NCBI GenBank assembly: GCA_003023165.1
Contig: PXSD01000009.1
Coordinates: 10,336 to 25,081, forward strand
DNA: 14,746 nucleotides
Reading direction: 5' to 3'
Source: Halobacteriales archaeon QS_9_67_15
GTDB taxonomy: Archaea; Halobacteriota; Halobacteria; Halobacteriales; Haloarculaceae
Below, in pieces: positions 6,836-13,049 of this stretch. How positions within the stretch are numbered: the first letter of the stretch is position 1; every line of letters begins with the position of its first letter. Position numbers and translations under genes: made by a program. The notes under the pieces were generated by a model. The model ran no database searches. It saw only the letters and a list, made by a program, of their open reading frames with translations, and had not been told where the DNA came from.

Positions 6836-6849
6836 CCGCGAGGCGGTCA
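6833..6849. terminator. Palindrome containing both stop codons of convergent genes
   Basis: TGACCGC (6833-6839), a GAG loop, then GCGGTCA (6843-6849) form a perfect 7-base-pair hairpin. The first TGA ends the zinc-ribbon gene on +, and the TGA of the other strand (6849-6847) ends the PH-like gene on -. A bidirectional RNA 3'-end structure is a plausible role. The short stem could also be a consequence of two close stops in GC-rich DNA. Confidence 0.45.
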
Positions 6850-7209
6850 CTCTCCTATCCGTTCGCGGAGCGCGTCACGTGCACCCAGCGCGCAGGCGCG
6901 ACCGCTCCCGGCGAAATGGAGCGTGTTCTCGTCGACGGGGTCGCTGAGTAGTCCGCCCGTGTCCGCCTCGACACCCGACTCTCGCACCTGAATGTAGCCC
7001 ACGGTGACTCCTCGTTCGTACTCAACGCCGCTGACGTCGTCGAGCGGGATCGTCTTGTCGGAGAACTTCGACCGGGGGACGCGCTCGATGACGACGCGGT
7101 CCTCGTAGACGGCGAGCGTCCCGTCCTGAAGCGAGCAGGCGACGGCAGCGTCGGCGTGCCCCGTAGGGGCGTTGGCAGACGAGTCACCTCGCCAGGGGAG
7201 TTCGACCAT
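6847..7209 (-). CDS. PH-like domain protein (DUF4429-like), 120 residues
   Basis: The pattern GTLAVYEDRVVIERV, then KTIPLDDVSGVEYERG, GYIQVRES and DENTLHFAG, ending in the helix ARDALRERI, matches the short bacterial/archaeal pleckstrin-homology-like fold (DUF4429 type): a strand-rich barrel closed by one helix. These proteins have no known enzymatic role. No signal peptide or membrane helix is seen, so it is probably cytoplasmic. GGAGGGGG at 7215-7222 on the minus strand, 5 bases before the ATG, supports the start. The first 22 residues (MVELPWRGDSS...) precede the domain. Family assignment is from pattern memory and moderately sure. Confidence 0.75.
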   Translation of the reverse strand: MVELPWRGDSSANAPTGHADAAVACSLQDGTLAVYEDRVVIERVPRSKFSDKTIPLDDVSGVEYERGVTVGYIQVRESGVEADTGGLLSDPVDENTLHFAGSGRACALGARDALRERIGE

Positions 7210-7316
7210 CAGTACCCCCTCCGTTCAGCTGATGCCGCCGTTACCCATCGACGGTCGCAGGTCAGATACCCCCCGGGTGGGGCGTGGATCGACGCGCCGC
7301 TGAGCGGTTCGGTCGT

Positions 7317-7335
7317 CCGAAAAGATACGTTTCGG
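7317..7335. promoter_or_regulatory. CCGAAA/TTTCGG inverted repeat upstream of the PH-like gene
   Basis: CCGAAA (7317-7322) and TTTCGG (7330-7335) flank an AGATACG core. On the minus strand the core reads as a TATA-like GTATCTTTT stretch, about 110 bases before the PH-like gene start. A dyad overlapping a promoter resembles an operator, but no regulator in the window is linked to it. Confidence 0.3.
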
Positions 7336-7364
7336 TGAGTGAGCGGGGCCATCGAGCGGCTCCG

Positions 7365-7675
7365 TCAGGTCCCGAGATGGGCGGGCGGGTCGACGGCCTC
7401 GAGCTGTTCGAGCAGCCCGGGACGGTCCGCTTCGGTCCCGACCTCCGCTATCTCGTCGTCTTCGATCCGATACATAGCCATCTTAGTCCACTCGGCGGAG
7501 TTCCATGGCGGTCCAGAAACTCCAGGATCTCCTCGTCTCCCTCCAGTTTCTCGTGGATGCCGTGCTCGACGACGTCGTCCGCGAGTAGATCGGAAAACGC
7601 CTCCTTGTCCCGGTCGTTAAACGCTGCCAGATGCTGTCGAACGATGTCCTTGTTGGACTCCTGTGTAGCTGACAT
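7365..7675 (-). pseudogene. SnoaL/NTF2-like (ester cyclase-type) gene with internal deletion and frameshift
   Basis: The intact start (MSATQESNKDIVRQHLAAFN) and the segment DKEAFSDLLADDVVEHGIHE are the N-terminal third of a SnoaL-like protein, a cone-shaped NTF2-fold family usually 120-150 residues long. After residue about 58 this frame loses similarity and stops at 7448. The end of the same domain reappears in another frame: EWTKMAMYRIEDDEIAEV followed by TEADRPGLLEQLEAV, stopping at 7365-7367. The central part of the fold, roughly 40-60 residues, is absent. A good Shine-Dalgarno (GAGGTG at 7681-7686) remains, so decay looks recent. A truncated 75-residue product could still be made. It is unlikely to be functional. 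Confidence 0.78.
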
Positions 7676-7798
7676 GCTCTCACCTCGGGTCAGACGCCCC
7701 GGTCGATGGCCTGTCCGTTTCGTCCCCGTGAGCGGACGCCTGAGAGAACGACCGCCACGCTGTTAATTGTTATTGTGTCACATTGTGGGACGGATGAC

Positions 7799-8239
7799 TC
7801 ATTCGTCGACTCGCATTCGGATGGTTGTCACGGGTACCGAGGACCCGCGAACCACCCGTTCGACGTTACCGCCGAACACGGCTCCCAGCGTCCCGCGATA
7901 CGCGCTCCCCATCACTATCAGGTCAACCTCGTTGTCCTCCGCGTACTCGACGACCTCCTCGTGGACGGTTCCGCTCTGCAGCGCCTGTACGCAGTCGACG
8001 TTCCGCTCGGCTGCCATGTTACACACCTCCGCGGTTGCCTCCTCGCCGTACTTCCTGTACTCCTCGCGCATCTCCTCCTCGTCGTCTCGAATGTAAACGG
8101 TTCGGGGCGTCCCCGGGAGGTCGATCACGTACAGCGCGTGTACCGCCGCGCCGACCGACGCCGCGAGATCGACGGCGTGTTTCGCTCCCTTCTGCGCTTC
8201 GTCAGTCCCATCGAACGGAACGAGGATCGTATCGTACAT
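7799..8239 (-). CDS. Universal stress protein (UspA family)
   Basis: This is a single Usp domain of 146 residues, starting MYDTILVPFDGTDEAQKGA. The ATP-binding region near the end reads GSAYRGTLGAVFGGNVERVV followed by RGSSVPV, close to the family G-2x-G-9x-G(S/T) pattern, so nucleotide binding is likely. DLIVMG precedes it. The frame is open up to an ATG at 8266, but the TATA-like box at 8271-8280 places transcription start near 8247, which excludes that ATG. AGGGACA in front of the ATG at 8239 gives a further clue. Usp proteins are cytoplasmic and often stress-linked, with no partner evident here. The intergenic space upstream holds hairpin element C. Confidence 0.93.
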   Translation of the reverse strand: MYDTILVPFDGTDEAQKGAKHAVDLAASVGAAVHALYVIDLPGTPRTVYIRDDEEEMREEYRKYGEEATAEVCNMAAERNVDCVQALQSGTVHEEVVEYAEDNEVDLIVMGSAYRGTLGAVFGGNVERVVRGSSVPVTTIRMRVDE

Positions 8240-8270
8240 TTGATGTCCCTCGCTAGCACAACACATATCG

Positions 8271-8280
8271 AATAAAGATA
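8271..8280 (-). promoter_or_regulatory. TATA box for the universal stress protein gene
   Basis: TATCTTTATT on the minus strand is centred near 8275. Counting about 27 bases gives a transcript start near 8247, upstream of the ATG at 8239 and downstream of the alternative ATG at 8266. It therefore decides the start. Confidence 0.6.
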
Positions 8281-8296
8281 AGTTTCGGGGTCTGAT

Positions 8297-8373
8297 TCAT
8301 ACTGCCGGCTGTAACTGATATTCGCCGTCCCGGGGCGGCGAAATTCGTGACAGACGTACAGCCGGCAGTATCA
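8297..8373 (-). repeat. Structured hairpin element C starting at the stop codon of the acidic-tail membrane protein
   Basis: Read on the minus strand, this 77-base element starts TGATAC and ends GTATGA. The outer arms (8299-8313 and 8357-8371) pair perfectly over 15 bases. An inner hairpin pairs TTCGCCG (8321-8327) with CGGCGAA (8336-8342). The TGA is the stop codon of the gene at 8371-8607. Ends, length and stop-codon placement match element A, while the stem sequence differs with pairing preserved. I believe TACTGCCGGCTGTA-type palindromes are common between haloarchaeal genes, but I could not check this. Confidence 0.8.
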
Positions 8374-8607
8374 GTAGTAGTCCCACTCGTCGTCGTCGTC
8401 GTCGGTTCGTCGAACCCCGGACTCGTCTTCGGGGTCGTCCTCGATATCCTCGGGCCATCGGATTCCGTCTCCCTGGAGGCTCTTGTAGGCGAATCCGGCC
8501 AATGCGGCGAACATGAGGATCAACACGATGCTCCCGGCGGCGACGACGAGCTGACTGGCCGACTCGAAGAGTCCTGAATCGACTCCTGCCTGGATGAGCG
8601 ACCACAT
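8371..8607 (-). CDS. Small membrane protein with acidic C-terminal tail, 78 residues
   Basis: From the ATG at 8607 the protein starts MWSLIQAGVDSGLFESASQL. It has one strong membrane helix (about residues 19-41, VVAAGSIVLILMFAALAGFAY) and ends in a very acidic tail (EDIEDDPEDES, then DDDDDEWDYY). The frame is open to an ATG at 8634, which would add nine residues. However, a TATA-like CTAATG at 8632-8637 sits 27 bases from the 8607 ATG and overlaps the earlier one, favouring the shorter form. No family or function recognised. Its TGA stop is the first part of element C, and the stress protein gene follows in the same direction. Confidence 0.75.
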   Translation of the reverse strand: MWSLIQAGVDSGLFESASQLVVAAGSIVLILMFAALAGFAYKSLQGDGIRWPEDIEDDPEDESGVRRTDDDDDEWDYY

Positions 8608-8905
8608 GTCGAATTCTCGGACCCGAACACGCATTAGTGTTCGCTGGCCTACCTCCTACTGGCGCTCTCTGCGCTCCGAGCCGGCCACGGCGATGACCCA
8701 CAGTCGGAACCAGTCGCTCGCCAGCCAAACAGCGACTAGCGAATACTGTGGTCACGTCGACACCATAGACTCAAAACACCCGATTTCTGACACTCTATGG
8801 CTCCGAGCACACTGGCACCGCCGGGATGAATACTTGCCGAGAGGTGCTCGAGCGGCCGGGAACTGCCCTCGCCGGGACGGTTATACGCCCACCAGGAGCG
8901 ACTTC
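8608..8905. other. Intergenic region without a supported gene
   Basis: No frame here looks like a haloarchaeal protein. The left end holds the promoter of the 78-residue gene. CCATAGA (8763-8769) and TCTATGG (8794-8800) form a 7-base-pair arm around a 24-base AT-richer spacer. TATA-like stretches lie at 8880-8886 and 8911-8919, next to the SnoaL-like remnant. I searched all frames by eye for the missing front of that remnant and did not find it. Confidence 0.4.
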
Positions 8906-9085
8906 ATGTGGTATAATATCAGGGTTGGTGAGACGACAGCCGAGGCGAGCGAATCGTTCGCGGTCGAAGGGATCAGCGTCTTCGGCCGCGAAGACGGCGT
9001 CATCACCGATGTCTACGCGCAGTGGGATACGCTGAAGATGGTCCAGGAACTCGGGACCGTTTCCGCGGAGTGGTCGCCGGCCTGA
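8906..9085 (+). pseudogene. C-terminal remnant of a second SnoaL/NTF2-like gene
   Basis: The frame reads SFAVEGISVFGREDGVITDV then YAQWDTLKMVQELGTV, the usual final strands and helix of SnoaL-like/ester cyclase proteins (family members of 120-150 residues end this way). The front two thirds are not present upstream in any frame. An ATG at 8906 with AGGAG (8893-8897) in front could still allow a 59-residue product, so an expressed fragment cannot be excluded. It is a different paralogue from the remnant at 7365-7675 and lies on the opposite strand. It is convergent with folCP. Confidence 0.68.
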
Positions 9086-9158
9086 CCCGGTCCGCGTCCA
9101 CGGAGTCACGCCAGGCGACCCCCCGGGTTGAAACAGGCGGGACCGCGCGCCCGTTCGT

Positions 9159-11552
9159 TCAGCGCTTCTCCGTCGCTGCCACCGTTCGGAGGACAGCCGC
9201 GTTCTCGGCGACGTCGTGAACACGCACGATGTCGGCACCTCGTTCGGCCGCCGTTGCGGTCACGGCGAGCGTCGGTGGGAGTCGCTCCCCGCTCGTCGCA
9301 CCGACTCGATCGAACATCGACTTGCGGGAGTGGCCGACCATCATTGGACAGCCGAGCGCCCCGAATTCGGGAAGCCGGTCGACCAACTCGAACGACTCCG
9401 CGCCGTTCTTGCCGAAGCCACAGCCCGGGTCGACGATGATCCGCTCGCGGTCGATTCCAGCCTGCTCGGCGCGCATGACCTGCGTCCGGAGGTCTCTGAG
9501 TACGTCGTCGACGACATCGTCGTAAGTCACGCTCCGGCCGGGGTCGACCGGCGCAGAGAGGCTGTGCATGAGCACGAGTGACGCGTCGTGGTCGGCGACG
9601 ACGACCCGCATCTCGGGGTCGCTCAGGCCGGAGACGTCGTTGACGATGTCCGCGCCGGCGGCGAGCGCCGCGTCCGCGACCGCTGCCTTTCGCGTGTCCA
9701 CGGAGACCGGGACATCGAGCGCCGAGAGCGCCTCGACGACCGGGACCACGCGGTCGATCTCCGTCTCGACCGATACTGGGTCGGCCCCGGGTCGGGTGCT
9801 CTCCCCGCCCACGTCCACGATGTCCGCTCCGTCGGCGACCAGCTGCTTCGCTCGCTCGACCGCCGCGTCGAACTGGTCGTACTCGCCGCCGTCGTGGAAG
9901 CTGTCCGGCGTGACGTTCAGAATCCCCATCACCGCCGTGCGGTCGGTGTCGAGCGGCCCGGTCGCCGGTCGGCCGTCGACCGCCCGTCGTATCTGTGTCG
10001 CGAGGTGACCGAGTCCCAGCCCCTCGGTTTCGAGCACCGCGGCGAGGTCGTCGAACTGCGAGACCGTCCCCGACAGGACCGTCGCGACGTAGTCGCCGGG
10101 CGCGCCCGCGGCCGACCTGGCGCACTCGCCGCCGACCGCCCGCAACCGGTCGGCGACCCGTTCGGCCTGGTCCGGCCGCAGGTAGGTCCGAACGGTTCGG
10201 GCGGTCACGTCGTCGGCGGTCGTCTCGGGAAATGCCGCGCCCGACAGGGCCGCTTCGCTCGCTCGCGCTCGACCGACGCTCGTCGGAACGAGGAGCCGCG
10301 TCCACCGGTCACGCGCCTCCGCGACGACGTACAGCGACCCCGTCACGAGTACGAAGTCGTTCGGGTCGGCGACCGCGAGCGCTCGCTCGGTCGCCTCCGC
10401 GACGGACTCCACCGTCTCGACGCGGTTCGCGTGACCGTCGAAGGCCTCGGCGAGCGCTTCCGGCGGCGCTGCGCGGTTGAGCGCGGGCCGGGTGACCAGC
10501 GCCGTCTCGACCGGTGGCAGGTGTTCGACCATCCCCTCGTGGTCCTTGTCTGACATCGCGCCGAAGACGACGTGGAGGTCGTCGTAATCGTAGCGGTCGA
10601 CTAGGTCGCCCAGTACCGCGGCCGCGCCGGGATTGTGCGACCCGTCGAGGACGACCCGCGGCTCCCGCTCGACCAGCTCGAACCGTCCGGGCCAGGTCGT
10701 GTTACGCAGACCGTCGGCGATGGTCCGCGTGTCGACATCGGCGACCTGTCTCGCCAGTGTCGCCGCGATCCCGGCGTTGATCGCCTGGTGTTCCCCCACC
10801 AGCGAGAGGTTCGTCTCAAGCGCCCAGTCCGACCCCGTGATCGAGACGCGGCTCTCGACGTCTGACCAGAGCCCGTTCTCGATAGCGACGACGTCGGCGT
10901 CGCCCCGACCGACCGTGACGACGTCGGTTTCCGACCGGACGGCGTCCAGCGCCGCGCCGGTCGTGCCGGTGACGAGCGGGCGGTCTGCGGGCGCGACCTG
11001 GGCCTTGTCGCGGGCGATCGCTTCGACGGTGTCTCCGAGCAGGTCCGTGTGTTCGAGGCTGACGCTGGTCACCGCGCTCGCGAGGGGGTCGGTCGCGCTC
11101 GTCGCGTCGTAACGGCCGCCGATCCCCACTTCGAGCACTGCCACGTCCACGTCCTCCGCGCCGAAGTGCCACAGCGCCAGGGCCGTGACCACCTCGAAGT
11201 GCGTCGGCGCGTCGTCGTCGGCGCGCAGTCGGTCGAGACACGGGCCGAGTGCCTCGACGAACGACGCGACACGTGACTTCGGGACAGACCGGCCGTTGAC
11301 CGTGATCTGGTCGCGAACATCCGTGAGGCCGGGCGACGTGAACAGGCCGACGTCCAGTCCTTCGGCGCGGAGCACGCTCGCCAGCATCGTCGCGGTGCTT
11401 CCCTTGCCGTTCGAACCGGCGACCTGCACGATATCCGGCCCCCGATGCGGGTCGTCGAGATGCGCGAGCATCCGCTCGGTCGTCTCGACCCCGAGTTTCG
11501 GCCGGTGGCGCCGGAGCGACTCCAGGCGCTCGGCCGCTTCGTGATACTCCAT
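9159..11552 (-). CDS. folCP: Bifunctional folylpolyglutamate/dihydrofolate synthase - dihydropteroate synthase (FolC-FolP fusion)
   Basis: This is a 797-residue fusion of two cytoplasmic folate enzymes. Residues 1 to about 415 are FolC (Mur-ligase fold), which adds glutamate to folates using ATP: the P-loop GSNGKGST is at 46-53, followed by TSPGLTDVRDQI, EVGIGGRYDAT, SLEHTDLLG and DGSHNPGA. Residues about 540-795 are FolP, which joins p-aminobenzoate to the pterin diphosphate: GILNVTPDSFHDGG from residue 543, DVGGESTRPGA, DTRKAAVADAAL, DPGCGFGKN, GHSRKS and RVHDVAE. All main FolP loops are present. Between them lie about 110 residues that I cannot assign. The ATG at 11552 is 26-27 bases from a TATA-like TTAATATC, so the mRNA is probably leaderless. 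Fused FolC-FolP is known from halophilic archaea. It is divergent from the AlaX gene. Confidence 0.95.
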   Translation of the reverse strand: MEYHEAAERLESLRRHRPKLGVETTERMLAHLDDPHRGPDIVQVAGSNGKGSTATMLASVLRAEGLDVGLFTSPGLTDVRDQITVNGRSVPKSRVASFVEALGPCLDRLRADDDAPTHFEVVTALALWHFGAEDVDVAVLEVGIGGRYDATSATDPLASAVTSVSLEHTDLLGDTVEAIARDKAQVAPADRPLVTGTTGAALDAVRSETDVVTVGRGDADVVAIENGLWSDVESRVSITGSDWALETNLSLVGEHQAINAGIAATLARQVADVDTRTIADGLRNTTWPGRFELVEREPRVVLDGSHNPGAAAVLGDLVDRYDYDDLHVVFGAMSDKDHEGMVEHLPPVETALVTRPALNRAAPPEALAEAFDGHANRVETVESVAEATERALAVADPNDFVLVTGSLYVVAEARDRWTRLLVPTSVGRARASEAALSGAAFPETTADDVTARTVRTYLRPDQAERVADRLRAVGGECARSAAGAPGDYVATVLSGTVSQFDDLAAVLETEGLGLGHLATQIRRAVDGRPATGPLDTDRTAVMGILNVTPDSFHDGGEYDQFDAAVERAKQLVADGADIVDVGGESTRPGADPVSVETEIDRVVPVVEALSALDVPVSVDTRKAAVADAALAAGADIVNDVSGLSDPEMRVVVADHDASLVLMHSLSAPVDPGRSVTYDDVVDDVLRDLRTQVMRAEQAGIDRERIIVDPGCGFGKNGAESFELVDRLPEFGALGCPMMVGHSRKSMFDRVGATSGERLPPTLAVTATAAERGADIVRVHDVAENAAVLRTVAATEKR

Positions 11553-11574
11553 ACGGTACAGCCACGGCGGCCGC

Positions 11575-11582
11575 GATATTAA
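11575..11582 (-). promoter_or_regulatory. TATA box for folCP
   Basis: TTAATATC on the minus strand is centred 26-27 bases before the ATG at 11552. This fits a leaderless transcript and supports that start. The intergenic space is shared with the divergent AlaX promoter. Confidence 0.6.
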
Positions 11583-11639
11583 CCTATTTCACGACTGTCA
11601 AAACACAACGTATCATCGGGTCGAACAGACGACGCGAGA

Positions 11640-11646
11640 TTTATTC
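11640..11646 (+). promoter_or_regulatory. TATA box for the AlaX-type gene
   Basis: TTTATTC is centred 27 bases before the GTG at 11670. A GTG at 11658 in the same frame would lie only 15 bases from the box centre, so the later GTG is the better start. Confidence 0.6.
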
Positions 11647-11669
11647 TCGTCGGCCGCGTGCGGTCACCC

Positions 11670-12866
11670 GTGACACCCGACGAGCCAGTCAACGCGGCAC
11701 CGGCGGACCCGACCGTCCGCTCGTTCGAGTCAACAGTCCGGTCGGTGGACGGCCGCGAGGTCACGCTCGACCGGACGTACTTCTACGCCGAAGGCGGCGG
11801 GCAACCCCCCGACCGCGGGAGTCTCGCCGGCGTCGAGGTCGTCGACGTGCAGAAACGCGGCGGCGTGACCGTCCACGTGCTCGCCGACCCGCCGGACATC
11901 GCCGTCGGCGAGACGGTCGCGGGCCGCATTGACGACGAGTTCAGGACCTACGCTATGCGGGCGCACACGGCGAGTCACGTCGTCTACGGTGCCGGCCGAC
12001 AGCTCTTCGACGGGCACGGCTACGGCGGGTTCGACATCGGGGAGGACACCGTCCGGATCGACTTAGACGTGCCGTCGGCGGCCGACGACGTCAACGCGCT
12101 CACGGTCCAGCGACTGGCGAACGAGGCAGTCTGGGAGAGCCGCTCGGTCGAGTGGTACGAGATGGACGCCGAGGAGGCGCGTGCCGACGACGAGATCGTC
12201 TTCAACGTCGACGAGACGGCCGTCTCGGACACCGTCCGGATCGTCGAGATCGACGGGTGGGACGTCGCCGCCTGCGGCGGGACCCACGTCTCGAACACGG
12301 TCGAGATCGGGCCGGTCCGAGTTACCGAAGTCTCGAACCCGGGTGCGGGGCTGGTCCGCGTCGAGTACGCCGTCGGGCCGGCGGCGATCCAGCGGCAGGT
12401 CGACGAACGCCGGAGCGCGCGCCGCGCTGCGGAGACATTAGATTCGAGCGTCGAAGCCCTCCCCCAGCGGGCCGGACAGGTCTCCGAGGAGGCCGACTCA
12501 CTGCGGGCAGAACGCGACGCCCTTCGCGAGCGACTCCTCGACGCACGACTGGAGCGACTCGCTGCCGACACGGTCACCGCAGACGGCGTGGAATGGCTGG
12601 TCGGCACGGTCGACGCGGCCGACGCGAACGCGGTCGCCGAGCGTGTCAAGGCCCTCGACGACGACGCCGACGTCGTCGCGCTCACCGGCCGAGACGGGTC
12701 GACGTTCCTCGTCGTCGGTGCGGGGGGGGACACCGACGCGGCCGCCGTGGTCGACGACGCGACCGACGAGTTCGGTGGTGGCGGCGGCGGTCGCCCGACT
12801 ATCGCGCAGGGCGGGGGAATCGACGCCGACCCTGCAACTGTCGCCGAGTATCTCCGTCCGGACTGA
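11670..12866 (+). CDS. Long AlaX-type alanyl-tRNA editing protein with DHHA1 domain
   Basis: This free-standing relative of the alanyl-tRNA synthetase editing domain removes wrongly attached serine or glycine from tRNA-Ala. Counting from the GTG at 11670 (398 residues), the N-terminal part carries FYAEGGGQPPDRG. The zinc-binding editing site is HTASH (H99, H103) and CGGTH (C202, H206), all four expected ligands present. Residues about 235-300 are charged and helical (a coiled-coil arm as in AlaRS). The C-terminal part is a DHHA1 domain ending in a Gly-rich stretch near GGGRPTIAQGGG. There is no aminoacylation domain, so it is not a synthetase. The long, DHHA1-containing AlaX class fits. It is divergent from folCP, and formate-THF ligase follows after a 183-base gap. 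Confidence 0.9.
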   Translation: MTPDEPVNAAPADPTVRSFESTVRSVDGREVTLDRTYFYAEGGGQPPDRGSLAGVEVVDVQKRGGVTVHVLADPPDIAVGETVAGRIDDEFRTYAMRAHTASHVVYGAGRQLFDGHGYGGFDIGEDTVRIDLDVPSAADDVNALTVQRLANEAVWESRSVEWYEMDAEEARADDEIVFNVDETAVSDTVRIVEIDGWDVAACGGTHVSNTVEIGPVRVTEVSNPGAGLVRVEYAVGPAAIQRQVDERRSARRAAETLDSSVEALPQRAGQVSEEADSLRAERDALRERLLDARLERLAADTVTADGVEWLVGTVDAADANAVAERVKALDDDADVVALTGRDGSTFLVVGAGGDTDAAAVVDDATDEFGGGGGGRPTIAQGGGIDADPATVAEYLRPD

Positions 12867-13049
12867 GCGTCCATGGGCGTCCAGGCCTCCGAATGAGAGT
12901 CCTGCCGCTATCACAGTGGTCGCCGACTTCTGCCAACCCTTGAACACGACGAGTGATGTCGCGGTCGTTCGGAAGGGTAAACACGTCACCTTCCGGCGCT
13001 GGCAAATTCGCTAACACTCTTGTCCCAGTGAGGGGTAGGTCTACACGAG

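Noticed and set aside
8594..8905. Front part of the 163-codon + frame leading into the SnoaL-like tail
   Set aside because: Its first 104 codons show no resemblance to the fold and overlap the promoter and start of the minus-strand membrane gene; only the end is meaningful.
9106..10305. 399-codon minus-strand frame overlapping folCP
   Set aside because: Arg-rich out-of-frame reading of the FolP coding sequence; no motifs.
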